Assembly (NCBI GenBank): GCA_937139495.1
Contig: CAKZQC010000046.1
Location: 1-64,000 of the forward strand
Source of the DNA: an uncultured Saprospiraceae bacterium
GTDB lineage: Bacteria > Bacteroidota > Bacteroidia > Chitinophagales > Saprospiraceae
DNA: 64,000 nucleotides
Direction of reading: 5' to 3'
This document shows, piece after piece, positions 18,891 to 28,031 of the stretch (within the stretch, counting starts at the first letter, position 1; every line of letters starts with the position of its first letter). Under the pieces are notes generated by a model. The model did not search any database. It was not told the origin of the DNA and saw only the letters and a program-made list of their open reading frames with translations. The translations under genes and the position numbers were made by a program.

Positions 18891-20462
18891 ATGAAATTAA
18901 TTCATACTATGAACTCTAAAAAATACTTATTTTTATTTTGTTGTGGTTTATTCTATTTAGGTGGTTGTACCCCTCAAAATATAGCCGAAGATACTATCGT
19001 AGAAGGTATTGTCACCGATCAGAATAACACAGCTATCCCAGACGTAACAGTTACATCTAATACAGGCATGATAACCACCACTGCTGCTAATGGCGAGTAT
19101 CAACTAGATACAGATTTAAATGGTAGCCTTATCTTTGACAAAGAAGAGTGGCTTCCAATCAAAGTAAATATTGACTTTCGCTCAGTTCTGAATGTCAATA
19201 TTAAACCAAACGTTTACGCTACTAGTTATTTTAACACAGAAAACAACAAATTGAGTAATCCTAATTTTATACTAAACTCGGTGCAGCCGACACAAAACAT
19301 AGTAACCCCTGCACCTACCAATAGTTGGTGCACCCCCGCAGCTTATAGTGGTGCTCTAAATGCAACTACTACCCCATGGTACGCTGGTTGGTCTTATTTT
19401 GAACATCTATTGCTAAATCAAAATACGCCTAGTCTTGGAACAGCAGGTAAACCTGTTCGAATAATCGATGCTGATTCTTGGGCTCCCCCTGTCAATAGTA
19501 TAGTCAACTGGACAAAAGACACTGTTTATGTATTAGATGGGTTTGTTTTTGTAGATACCTCTATCACTTTACGTATTCAAGCTGGTACTGTTATTCAGGC
19601 AAAAGCAGGGTTACAACTCAATGCTTCGGCACTGATTATTACTCGTGGAGCTAAAATAGAAGCTTTGGGAACTGCAGCAGAACCAATCGTTTTCACTTTT
19701 GAGGGTGATGATGGCAATAATAATGCGGTAACAGGTGCCCAAAACAATCGAGGAAAATGGGGTGGTCTAATTATACTTGGTGATGCTATTATCAATATTA
19801 ATAATGGAGAAGCATCCGTAGAAGGTATACCTACACTAAATACCAAGGGTAGGTTTGGAGGAAATAATGACAATGATAATTCTGGAATTCTTCAATATGT
19901 ATCCATTCGTCATGGTGGAACTAACATCGGAGCGGATAATGAAATAAATGGCTTGACATTAGCCGGCGTTGGCTCAGGTACAACTATTGACCATGTAGAA
20001 GTAATCGGCAATGCAGATGATGGCTTTGAATGGTTTGGTGGTAATGTCAATACTAAATATTTGATCAGTGCTTACTGTGCAGATGATGGTATGGATTCAG
20101 ACGCAGGCTATCGAGGCAATAATCAATTTATAATTATCTATCAAGATGCTTCAGGAGATAGAGCTGGCGAACATGATGGCGGATTTAGCCCAGTTGATGC
20201 TCGTCCTTATTCTACACCTCATTTTTGGAATGTAACTGCTATTGGCAACTCAAACTCTAGTGCCGTTACGTTTAGAGCTAACTCTGGTGGTGCCTATCAA
20301 AACTCCATTTTTGTTAATTTTGGGCAAGGAGTAGATATAGAATATGATATGGAAGTTTCTCAGCACTCTTACACTCGATTCGAAAAAGGTGATCTAAACA
20401 TTACCAACACTACATTTCATACAATAGGAAGCAACAACATATTCGTGACTACAGTCAAATAA
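18891..20462 (+). CDS. Surface lipoprotein with parallel beta-helix
   Basis: Seen: 523 residues, a lipoprotein signal (FYLGGC, Cys26 from this start), then a carboxypeptidase-regulatory-like beta-sandwich (about 38-105, IVEGIVTDQNNTAIPDVTVT). From about residue 200 a right-handed beta-helix follows: TVYVLDGFVFVDTSITLRIQ, GTVIQAKAG, WGGLIILGDA, LQYVSIRHGGTNIGADNEIN and GVGSGTTIDHVEVIGNADDG. Such beta-helix proteins are common in Bacteroidota and often sit beside TonB-dependent receptors; their role is not established. It is divergent from susC (298-bp gap), suggesting shared regulation. A second Met at 18909 would also give a good signal peptide. It may present or modify the ligand taken up by the SusCD pair; that is inference. 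Confidence 0.75.
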   Translation: MKLIHTMNSKKYLFLFCCGLFYLGGCTPQNIAEDTIVEGIVTDQNNTAIPDVTVTSNTGMITTTAANGEYQLDTDLNGSLIFDKEEWLPIKVNIDFRSVLNVNIKPNVYATSYFNTENNKLSNPNFILNSVQPTQNIVTPAPTNSWCTPAAYSGALNATTTPWYAGWSYFEHLLLNQNTPSLGTAGKPVRIIDADSWAPPVNSIVNWTKDTVYVLDGFVFVDTSITLRIQAGTVIQAKAGLQLNASALIITRGAKIEALGTAAEPIVFTFEGDDGNNNAVTGAQNNRGKWGGLIILGDAIININNGEASVEGIPTLNTKGRFGGNNDNDNSGILQYVSIRHGGTNIGADNEINGLTLAGVGSGTTIDHVEVIGNADDGFEWFGGNVNTKYLISAYCADDGMDSDAGYRGNNQFIIIYQDASGDRAGEHDGGFSPVDARPYSTPHFWNVTAIGNSNSSAVTFRANSGGAYQNSIFVNFGQGVDIEYDMEVSQHSYTRFEKGDLNITNTTFHTIGSNNIFVTTVK

Positions 20463-20548
20463 GCAACTGTTTTGTTAGTCGTACTATCAGATTATTTTTT
20501 TATTGTTAATAGAGATTCCTAATAACCTCTATTATTCATCAAAAACTG

Positions 20549-20556
20549 TATTTTTG
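20549..20556 (+). promoter_or_regulatory. Candidate -7 box for panD
   Basis: TATTTTTG followed by TA, about 110 bp before the panD start, fits TAnnTTTG. The same GTATTTTTGTA context occurs before the TonB-dependent receptor at 45.5 kb. Confidence 0.4.
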
Positions 20557-20666
20557 TACTGCTCAAGGAGTTTAGTTGAAGATAAAATTGGTTATAACTC
20601 TTCCATAACAATCCACTGAGTGGATGCCAAAAATTGGTATCCTTTTTTTTACAAAAAAATAAACTT

Positions 20667-21014
20667 ATGCTTATTCAAACTTTTCGTTCCAAGATACATT
20701 GTGCTACCGTTACGGAAGCTAATCTCAACTATGTAGGCAGTATTACTATTGATGCTGACCTAGTAGATGCCGCCAATATGATTGTGGGCGAGCGTGTTCA
20801 GATTGTCAATAACAATAACGGTGAGCGCTTGGAAACTTACATTATAGAAGGAGAAAGAGGCTCTGGCACTATTTGTCTCAATGGTGCTGCTGCACGCAAA
20901 TGTCAAGTAGGTGATGTGCTCATTATTATCGGCTATGGGCTAATGACTCCTGAGGAAGCTAAGGCGTTTGAGCCAACTATTATTTTCCCTAATGCCAAGA
21001 ATCAACTTAAGTAG
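20667..21014 (+). CDS. panD: Aspartate 1-decarboxylase (pro-enzyme)
   Basis: PanD decarboxylates L-aspartate to beta-alanine for pantothenate and coenzyme A. It is made as a pro-protein that cuts itself between Gly24 and Ser25 to form the pyruvoyl cofactor. Seen: starting at the Met at 20667 the protein is 115 residues and places Gly-Ser of NYVGSITID exactly at 24-25, as in the family. Lys9 and NGAAARKCQVGD are also conserved. An in-frame Met at 20634 would add 11 unlikely residues. The gene stands alone between a lipoprotein gene and a convergent membrane protein gene; panB and panC are not in the window. Confidence 0.96.
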   Translation: MLIQTFRSKIHCATVTEANLNYVGSITIDADLVDAANMIVGERVQIVNNNNGERLETYIIEGERGSGTICLNGAAARKCQVGDVLIIIGYGLMTPEEAKAFEPTIIFPNAKNQLK

Positions 21015-21040
21015 TTTAAGTAAGTGGACACAAATAAAGT

Positions 21041-21082
21041 GGGCAGCTATTTCTTTTCATAAGAAATAGCTGCCCTTTTTTT
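21041..21082. terminator. Two-sided intrinsic terminator after panD
   Basis: A 15-bp perfect stem (21041-21055 with 21061-21075) with a 5-nt loop is followed by seven T residues. It lies between the convergent panD and O-antigen-ligase-like genes and starts a few bases after a copy of the TTAAGTARGTGGACA repeat. Confidence 0.85.
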
Positions 21083-21087
21083 ATTGG

Positions 21088-22344
21088 TTATTCAATGGCT
21101 CTTTTTGAGCTGTGTTCTCCCTGTAGATAATTGGCGGTAAGCCCCAAAAAGAATGTGTAAATAGCGACTCCCACAGAAGAAAGCAGCGTATTTTCTGTCA
21201 AGAAAGACAGCAGCATAATACTCAAAAAAATCAATAGAAAATACTGCTGATACTGCCGCTTATCCCAAAAAGGATAGAATATAGCAAACAAAAAAATCAA
21301 AAACCCAACTACTCCTGCCGCCACATATATCGTCAAAAATTGATTGTGCGGATACATCACTTTTTGTTCTGGATACGAAGCTTTGTACATCTTTTCTTGC
21401 TCATCTAGTAGGTCGCCAATCCCGACACCCCACCAAGGCGATTTTTGAGCAACTTGCCACGCCATTTGGTACGATAGCAGTCTTCTGGTATCGGAATATT
21501 CGCCGATTTCGCCTAGCTCAAAAAGCTTGATGTTGAATCTTGTCAATTCGTATTTGGTACGAATACTAGGTACATATCGCACCGCAAAATAAGGAATAGC
21601 CATAGCTGTAATCAATACAACTATGCCGAGTTTGTATCGACGTTGTCGCAGCATCAATTGCATAATAGAAATACCAACGCCTGCATAAAACCCCAACAAC
21701 CCTGTACGAACAGAAAGTATATGCACGGAGAGTATCAGCAGAAAAATGCTAACCAACAGTAGCCACTTCTCGATATACCAATAAGACTGCCGATAGGACC
21801 TGGAAGAATACAACCAAATCCCACCAAAAATAGCAATATTGGTCATTAGACTAAATCGAATGTGCTCGCCATTGGGTGTTGGTATCGCTCCAGAAGCTTT
21901 GAGTATCGCTTGCATCTCCTCAAAATGCAGTAAATAATTACCCAACACAGCAAGACAAGCTACGGTCATGCTATAGCAGAAAATTGCCAAGAGTTGTTGG
22001 TATTGCTTGTTCGTCCAGTCAGGTATTGCCGCAAAGGAAAAAGGCAACACCAATAGTGGTAGTGCAATACGAATACGATTCATATTTTCGGTCGTATTTT
22101 CGGAGAGCAAGGCACTTATCAATATCAAAAAAAATAGACTAGCGGTAGCTAAATGCGTTTTGTTTTGCCACAGCCGACTCCAAAGTTTGTCTTGCACCAA
22201 AGCAATAATAGCTGCTACCAAAAGTAGCAACATGCCTATGGTCGTCAAAAACTTGGAACCTATCATTCCAGCCATAATAACCACACTCGCAACATATCCT
22301 ATTCGGCTACTCCAAGGAGTAGGTCTAAGGGATAAATCGGACAT
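21088..22344 (-). CDS. O-antigen ligase-like membrane protein
   Basis: Family role: polytopic membrane enzymes that join or polymerise lipid-linked glycans (WaaL/Wzy superfamily). Seen: 418 residues with about ten or eleven hydrophobic segments and a large soluble loop (about 265-330). The loop and its edges hold the usual landmarks: SVRTG at about 211, WWGVGIGD and the conserved PHNQFLTIYVAAGVVGF. The start overlaps the end of trmB by 20 bp, so it is probably cotranscribed with trmB and the Crp-like gene. No glycosyltransferase cluster is beside it, so the substrate (O-antigen, capsule or protein glycan) is open. Confidence 0.82.
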   Translation of the reverse strand: MSDLSLRPTPWSSRIGYVASVVIMAGMIGSKFLTTIGMLLLLVAAIIALVQDKLWSRLWQNKTHLATASLFFLILISALLSENTTENMNRIRIALPLLVLPFSFAAIPDWTNKQYQQLLAIFCYSMTVACLAVLGNYLLHFEEMQAILKASGAIPTPNGEHIRFSLMTNIAIFGGIWLYSSRSYRQSYWYIEKWLLLVSIFLLILSVHILSVRTGLLGFYAGVGISIMQLMLRQRRYKLGIVVLITAMAIPYFAVRYVPSIRTKYELTRFNIKLFELGEIGEYSDTRRLLSYQMAWQVAQKSPWWGVGIGDLLDEQEKMYKASYPEQKVMYPHNQFLTIYVAAGVVGFLIFLFAIFYPFWDKRQYQQYFLLIFLSIMLLSFLTENTLLSSVGVAIYTFFLGLTANYLQGEHSSKRAIE

Positions 22345-23002
22345 ACTTGATGGTCTTGTTGAGTGCCAAGTGCATACGTTCGTAGTAGGTCTGAATTTCT
22401 AAATCAGGGTTTTCCAATTCGCTGGCATAAATATCTGCGTTCTTATAGAGAATTGGTATTTTTTCTTCTTCCAGCACCTCTAGCGTAAATTCGTAGAGTT
22501 CGGTCGAATCACTTTTGTAATGCACCAAACCACCTTCTTTCAGAATATTTTTATAAATCCCCAAAAAACGAGCGTGTGTAAGGCGTTTTTTGGGCTTTTT
22601 GTATTGTGGGTCAGCAAAGGTAACCCAGATTTCGGCTACTTCGCCTGCGGCAAAATAACGTTCCAAAAATTCTATACGAGCTCTCAAGAAAGCGACATTT
22701 TCTTCGCCATTGTCGAGTGCTTCGCTTGCTCCCTTCCAGATACGATTTCCTTTGAGGTCAATACCAATAAAGTTTTTGTTGGGGTATCGTTGCCCCAATC
22801 CCCGAGCATAATGACCTTTCCCGCAAGCCAATTCTAATACAATTGGGTTGTCGTTGCCAAAATGTTCGTTCCATTTACCTCTTATATCTAACTCTTCCTC
22901 CTCGCTATTGATGACGATTGGTTCCGTAAAGTTCTTGGAACTGTATACGTTTTTGAACGTGCGAATCTCTGCAAATTTTCTTAATTTATCTTTTCCTGCC
23001 AT
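22325..23002 (-). CDS. trmB: tRNA (guanine-N7-)-methyltransferase TrmB
   Basis: TrmB methylates G46 in the variable loop of tRNA using S-adenosylmethionine. Seen: 225 residues; SAM-binding motif VLELACGKGHYARGL (about 55-69); NFIGIDLKGNRIWKGA (motif II); and the family signature WVTFADPQYKKPKKRLTHARF (about 125-145), which has Q where many homologues have W or H. It begins 5 bp after the Crp/Fnr-like gene and overlaps the next gene by 20 bp, giving a three-gene operon without obvious functional link. Confidence 0.95.
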   Translation of the reverse strand: MAGKDKLRKFAEIRTFKNVYSSKNFTEPIVINSEEEELDIRGKWNEHFGNDNPIVLELACGKGHYARGLGQRYPNKNFIGIDLKGNRIWKGASEALDNGEENVAFLRARIEFLERYFAAGEVAEIWVTFADPQYKKPKKRLTHARFLGIYKNILKEGGLVHYKSDSTELYEFTLEVLEEEKIPILYKNADIYASELENPDLEIQTYYERMHLALNKTIKYVRFIP

Positions 23003-23007
23003 TTTTA

Positions 23008-23679
23008 TTATACGTTTTGAAGGTCGAAAATACGGATATACTTTTCATCGAAGTCAATATTTCCATTTTTTTTAAGCTTATTCAGTGTACTATTCACTGT
23101 TTGGCGAGAAGTAAAGGTCAATTTGGCGATTTCTTTGTTCGTCAATAAGTTTTTGACTACCCATTGTTCGCCTTCTTTTTTGCCAAAATCTTGTGCGAAG
23201 TTTTGCAAAAAATCAATAATTCTACTTTTGGAATCTTTGCCAATCAAGCCCGCTATTTTATTTTCGAGCTTACGCAATCGCCAGCCAATCAATTTATATA
23301 CAGCCGCATTAAAACCTTTGTTTTTTGCCATCACGGATTGTAGTTCTTCTACTCGAATCGTACAAACCAATACATCTTCGACCGCCACAGCAAAATCTGT
23401 TGCATTGCCATCACATAACGCCATTTCGCCAAAAACACTTCCACCCTTGAGCAGATATTTAAGATTTTCTTCCCCAGTATCGGTATAATTTCCAATTTTG
23501 ACCGCTCCTTCTTTGAGCATATAGATGGTCTTGGTCGAATTGAACGGAAACATAATTGGGTCGTCCTTTTTGTAGCGAATATGGGACATTCGCTCTGCCA
23601 TTTCTTGCCGTTCTCTTTTAGATAACGGTTGGAGCAAATCAAATTGTTCGAGATACCAAAGTTTGGCGGCGGTCTGCAT
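23008..23679 (-). CDS. Crp/Fnr-family transcription regulator
   Basis: Seen: 223 residues. The N-terminal cyclic-nucleotide-binding-like beta-roll covers about 15-125 (KEGAVKIGNYTDTGEE, GSVFGEMAL), followed by a long dimer helix and a winged helix-turn-helix (about 170-215) with LTNKEIAKLTFTSRQTVNST. The position after FGEMAL reads CDGNATD rather than the ER(S/T) of cAMP-binding CRP, so a ligand other than cAMP, or none, is likely. There are no N-terminal Fnr-type cysteines. It is the first gene of the operon with trmB. Its targets are unknown; the propeller genes just upstream are candidates by position only. Confidence 0.9.
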   Translation of the reverse strand: MQTAAKLWYLEQFDLLQPLSKRERQEMAERMSHIRYKKDDPIMFPFNSTKTIYMLKEGAVKIGNYTDTGEENLKYLLKGGSVFGEMALCDGNATDFAVAVEDVLVCTIRVEELQSVMAKNKGFNAAVYKLIGWRLRKLENKIAGLIGKDSKSRIIDFLQNFAQDFGKKEGEQWVVKNLLTNKEIAKLTFTSRQTVNSTLNKLKKNGNIDFDEKYIRIFDLQNV

Positions 23680-23829
23680 GCTAACGATTGTTTTTGTGGC
23701 TAAAAGTAGTCTTGAGTTATTAGAAAGGGTCTCTAATATAATATGTTTTCACCCAAAAAGCCTATTCCAATAGTTTATTTCACATTTCATTAGTGTTCCT
23801 TTAGACACGCTCTTAGTTATGAAGTGCTG

Positions 23830-25818
23830 CTAGTCTTGGTAATGCAAAAACATCTCTTGATCCTCCAATAGAAACCAAATCCCTCCGTCTTCATCTTCCG
23901 ATATATAAGAAATAAAAACTTGCGTATCCTTCAATATAGGTTGGCAATCATTGTTATCACAACGATAAATAGCCCCGTCATAAGTATTGACCCACATTCT
24001 ACCCTTTTTGTCTAGATACAAGCCGCCATTACGTGTCAAATATTGATTGATTCGTTGAGGAACAAAGAGGGTTTGCCAAATCGCTTTGCTTGTCCATTGT
24101 TTGCCATCATATTGGTGTATTCCTGCTCTATTTTGCAACACAATATTGCCATTTGGCAACTCTATCATTCCTCGTACTCCATGTCGATCCTTATAAGACA
24201 GACCTCCTAATACAGGTGAATTATCTTCCTCAAAGTATGTCCATTCTTTGCCATTCCAACAGCCTAGTTTATTTGATTCATGCAGCCAAATATCGCCATT
24301 TTTTGTTCCTAAAAAGTGTACAAAATTGGTACTGACAGACCGAATACTACGAAGTGGTTCCTTGGAATCTAGAACACCATAATAGAGATTCTTATCGGCT
24401 ACTATCCAAAAACCACCTTTGTCTGTCCAATGTATATTATGGATAGACAACGTTCTTTCTAGTTTTTGATCAAAGAGTTGTTTCCTAGTAATTTTGCCGG
24501 AAGAATCTTCCGAAATCATTTCACCTTGATTGGTTAGGAAGTACATATTCTGGGTTGCCGTGTCAAAGTAGATATGGACTACTCTCACTCCAGCAAAATC
24601 TAACTTTGTCCATTCGGGTGCGTTCAGTTGCTTTACATAAACACCATCATTACCATTGCAGTACAAGGCTTTGTTTCTCCCTTCTATCAAATTCACATGC
24701 TGCCAATCCGAAGAAAAAGGTACCCTCCGAAGCTTAAAATCAACAGACTTGAACTCTAATAAAAGCCCGTCATCGGTGTACCAATTTCCTTTGCTATCCT
24801 GAATCAGTTGTTTGGATTCACTTTCACTCATACCATTGGGAGGCAACTCTAGTTTAATGGTCGTCATTTTGTTGTTAGCATAACAATACACTAACCGTTG
24901 TTCATCGTCATGAAAATAAATAGCACCTGTCGGGTCTGCTGCCATTTCACTAATTTTATTTTCAGTATTTAGTAGCACTTCCGCATCTCCTATACTATTT
25001 TTAGTAGGCAGGTTAGGCAATTTATAGATGACATCATGATAATCTCTAAAATATAGATTGCCCTTACTATCCAGCCAAAGATTGGACGCAGAAGAACCAC
25101 TTAAATCTATCCTTGTTGACCATTTTTTTCGACTAGGGTCATAAGTTAGCACCTCTTTTTCGTACTGTTGTAGCAGATGCACCAATCCATTATCATCAAC
25201 TACCATTTGACGAATGTAATATTTATTATCATTATGTTTATAGTTATATTTTGGGGGGAGGTCTATTACTTCCATCAGTTTGCCATTGTGCCTCCCTATT
25301 TTGTTATTTTCTAGGTACATCCACAAATCGTTTTGGTTCCCAACAGCTATCGCTTCTGTGTTGGAAAGATGCCTTTGATTGGTATTGTATGACTTCAATT
25401 TGCCATTGACAGCGACTCTGTAATACACCTTAAATTGATCTCCTCGATAAGCAAAAACATGGTCTATATTGAGTAATCTACCCTCCACTGTTTTGCCTTC
25501 TACCAAATAAGGAATCCATTTATTATCTTTTAGATAGAGTATTGTGCAGTCATGACATGCCTGCACAACCGTTTCTCCCGAAAGTCCTTTAGCTAAAGTG
25601 ACCTGATTTGTCTGCAATCCGTCCAATACGGTATGCTGTTTTACTAGCTTACCTTTTTTGGTGTATTGCAATAGTACCCCTCTCGTAGCGACCCAAATAT
25701 GATGTTGATCTACCATCAAATCGTTGCTGCTATTCGTATAAGTATAGCCAGTAAGTTGTTGGGCTTCAAGCCCATTTATTGCCAAAAAAAAAGTGGCTAA
25801 CAGTAGTATTAATTTCAT
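23830..25818 (-). CDS. Secreted beta-propeller protein, copy 3 of a tandem family
   Basis: Seen: 662 residues, signal peptide ending LEAQQ, then many repeats of about 45 residues built around D-x-x-G-x-x-W/Y (DSKGNLYFRD, DKGGFWIVAD, DKKGRMWVNTYDG, DEDGGIWFLLED), as in Reg_prop/ligand-sensing propellers of hybrid two-component systems. No transmembrane helix, kinase, HTH or T9SS C-terminal domain follows, so it is a free propeller, probably two seven-bladed units. The penultimate blade has YRCDNNDC, matching DRCQGNQC in copy 2. It follows copy 2 after 26 bp. The function is unknown; envelope sensing or binding is inferred from the fold. Confidence 0.7.
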   Translation of the reverse strand: MKLILLLATFFLAINGLEAQQLTGYTYTNSSNDLMVDQHHIWVATRGVLLQYTKKGKLVKQHTVLDGLQTNQVTLAKGLSGETVVQACHDCTILYLKDNKWIPYLVEGKTVEGRLLNIDHVFAYRGDQFKVYYRVAVNGKLKSYNTNQRHLSNTEAIAVGNQNDLWMYLENNKIGRHNGKLMEVIDLPPKYNYKHNDNKYYIRQMVVDDNGLVHLLQQYEKEVLTYDPSRKKWSTRIDLSGSSASNLWLDSKGNLYFRDYHDVIYKLPNLPTKNSIGDAEVLLNTENKISEMAADPTGAIYFHDDEQRLVYCYANNKMTTIKLELPPNGMSESESKQLIQDSKGNWYTDDGLLLEFKSVDFKLRRVPFSSDWQHVNLIEGRNKALYCNGNDGVYVKQLNAPEWTKLDFAGVRVVHIYFDTATQNMYFLTNQGEMISEDSSGKITRKQLFDQKLERTLSIHNIHWTDKGGFWIVADKNLYYGVLDSKEPLRSIRSVSTNFVHFLGTKNGDIWLHESNKLGCWNGKEWTYFEEDNSPVLGGLSYKDRHGVRGMIELPNGNIVLQNRAGIHQYDGKQWTSKAIWQTLFVPQRINQYLTRNGGLYLDKKGRMWVNTYDGAIYRCDNNDCQPILKDTQVFISYISEDEDGGIWFLLEDQEMFLHYQD

Positions 25819-25844
25819 GTGTAAGGTGGATTTTAATTGAGAAT

Positions 25845-27977
25845 TTATTTGGGGAGTTGATACCGAATGAGACTTCCTGTTTGCAATAATAGATAGATAA
25901 TACCTGTTTGATTCTCCACAATTTTGATAACATTAGTACCATTAGGTGGCACAATCGTTTCGCATTGATTGCCTTGACAACGGTCAACGCCTCCATCTAG
26001 ATTGATGAGCCAAAGTGCTTTTTTGCTATCTTCAAAAAGTCCATTGATTATGCTGCTTCTTTTGGCTAATTTCCAATTGAGTTGCCCTGTCCAGCGTTTT
26101 CCATCCCATTTTAGTACGCCTTCCTTCATGCTCGTAATCAGTATATTGCCCTGTTGGTCTTCTAGCATCGTTGGCATGTCTATCGTCGCAATCAGATTGA
26201 GCCCTTTTATTTGTACCCCCAACCCTTCTGTTGGATAACCACTAAACGATGTTTTTTGGTTGGTGGCAGTCTGCCAATAATCTATCCCTTTTAAACTTCT
26301 ACTCCAGACATTTTCTTTTTGGTCTTCGAACAAGACTTGTCTTTCTCGAAACCCATAACGAGCCCCCATAATAGACCCAAAACCTATAAACGATTTGGTA
26401 AGACCTGCATAATACGTTTGCTCTATATTTCCTTCGGGCGTCATCTTATAAGTCGCACTATCTGTGGTGATCCATTGGGTACCATTTTTTTGTACAAACA
26501 CATCTCCTAGCCTAATAGATTGGGTATGTAGCTTGCCCGACAAATAGTAATTCCGAATCGTTCCGTCCGCCTGTTTGCGTATAAGAGTCGCATCGGACAC
26601 CAGTATTTCCCAATCGTTATTATTGGCAGCAAAGTACCTTACCGCCTTCCCTCTTTTTGCCATCACCGACAGATAGACCAGTTCTATTTGTTGCTTTTGG
26701 GTATTGACCCGATAGACACCTTCTTGTCCGTCTATCGCCCAAATAGTACCATCTTCACTCTGTTGTAAGTTGCTCAAATATAAATGTGTAAAACGCCCTT
26801 TTGAAGTCATATTTTGCTTCACATAAGTGGCTTTGACATGCCCGACAGGATCAAATTGCACCAGCTTACCTACACAAGAATACCAAGTATTATCATCTTT
26901 ATCCACGAACAAATCAATGCCCAAAAAAGAGCCATATCGTATTGGCGTATGTTCTTTCTCTGGTTTTTCGACCACAATATATCGCCAGTTAGTCCCATTG
27001 TATTCGTACAGGTTGCCCAATTCAGTGGCAAACCAATACCTCCCGTCAGCAGCTTGTGTACCTAGATTAATTCGGTCGAAAAAATCAACCTCTGCATCAT
27101 AAGGTCCGACGGGTAGTGGTACCGTTTCCCATTTATCATCCCCTTTGTAGCAATACATGGTATCTTTATTTTCGGTTATCGTCCAGAGGTGTTCGTTATT
27201 ATCCACAAACACGACTTTCTTTTGCCATTCTTTGAGTCCTCCATAACCACGTCCCTCGCTTTTGACAAATTGGTAGTTATATTTTCTGTAATGATACCAT
27301 ATTTTTCCTGATTCGCTATAGACCCAAATCGTACCATCTTTGTCTTTGTACAATCCTTTCAGTCCGTTTGTTTTTTCGATGGGATACAGCTCAAAACTGT
27401 TCCCTTTTTGGGATAAGTGCAATACTCCTTCTTTACCTAACACCCACCGTCTGCCCGTTTTGTCTAGTAACGGCAATGGATAATTCTGATTACTCAATAG
27501 TTCACTACCTGTCTTCCAATCGGCAAAACGATAGGTTCTGTCATCAAGTATCAAGGTACTGGAATCTTCTTCAAAGTAAGTATATCCCAATACCTTCGTA
27601 TGGGTAGTATTCTGTTGCAGTACCAATCGAGATTCTTCAGGAATTTTGGTTGGTTGATACCGTTCCCATTTCGACTGTTTTAGCACAACAATACCACCTT
27701 CACTTTGTGCCAATAGCTGCCCTTGTTCATCTCTAATAATATTCCATACATTCTCATTGAGCAAGCCATCAAAGATGGTATATTTCTGGAGTTGTTTCCC
27801 GTTTTTGTCAAGTTCCAATATGCCTCCATTAGTCGCCAACCAAACACGGTCTTGTTCTATTAGCATGGCTTTCGGCAACGAGGTATTGCTCCAATATTGC
27901 ATTGGTGCTTTTTGTGCTTTTGCAGAATGAATAGCTACTCCGATTAAGAGTAGTAACATTGTATATTTCATTTTCAT
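25845..27977 (-). CDS. Secreted beta-propeller protein, copy 2 of a tandem family
   Basis: Seen: 710 residues with signal peptide ending SAKAQ. The N-terminal blade (DRVWLATNGGILELDKNGKQ) closely parallels copies 1 and 3. Further blades read DKDGTIWVYSESGKIW, DNNEHLWTITEN, ADGRYWFATELGNLYEY, SEDGTIWAIDG, DQQGNILITSMKEG and DSKKALWLINLDGG. It ends without any C-terminal sorting or signalling domain. The C-x4-C pair (DRCQGNQC) near the end is shared with copy 3. Gaps are 26 bp to copy 3 and 54 bp from copy 1, so the trio is probably one operon arising by duplication. Confidence 0.7.
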   Translation of the reverse strand: MKMKYTMLLLLIGVAIHSAKAQKAPMQYWSNTSLPKAMLIEQDRVWLATNGGILELDKNGKQLQKYTIFDGLLNENVWNIIRDEQGQLLAQSEGGIVVLKQSKWERYQPTKIPEESRLVLQQNTTHTKVLGYTYFEEDSSTLILDDRTYRFADWKTGSELLSNQNYPLPLLDKTGRRWVLGKEGVLHLSQKGNSFELYPIEKTNGLKGLYKDKDGTIWVYSESGKIWYHYRKYNYQFVKSEGRGYGGLKEWQKKVVFVDNNEHLWTITENKDTMYCYKGDDKWETVPLPVGPYDAEVDFFDRINLGTQAADGRYWFATELGNLYEYNGTNWRYIVVEKPEKEHTPIRYGSFLGIDLFVDKDDNTWYSCVGKLVQFDPVGHVKATYVKQNMTSKGRFTHLYLSNLQQSEDGTIWAIDGQEGVYRVNTQKQQIELVYLSVMAKRGKAVRYFAANNNDWEILVSDATLIRKQADGTIRNYYLSGKLHTQSIRLGDVFVQKNGTQWITTDSATYKMTPEGNIEQTYYAGLTKSFIGFGSIMGARYGFRERQVLFEDQKENVWSRSLKGIDYWQTATNQKTSFSGYPTEGLGVQIKGLNLIATIDMPTMLEDQQGNILITSMKEGVLKWDGKRWTGQLNWKLAKRSSIINGLFEDSKKALWLINLDGGVDRCQGNQCETIVPPNGTNVIKIVENQTGIIYLLLQTGSLIRYQLPK

Positions 27978-28031
27978 TAATTTGGGTTTTATCTCAAGTG
28001 GCTAATCTTCTATTTGTCCTAGAAAACATTG

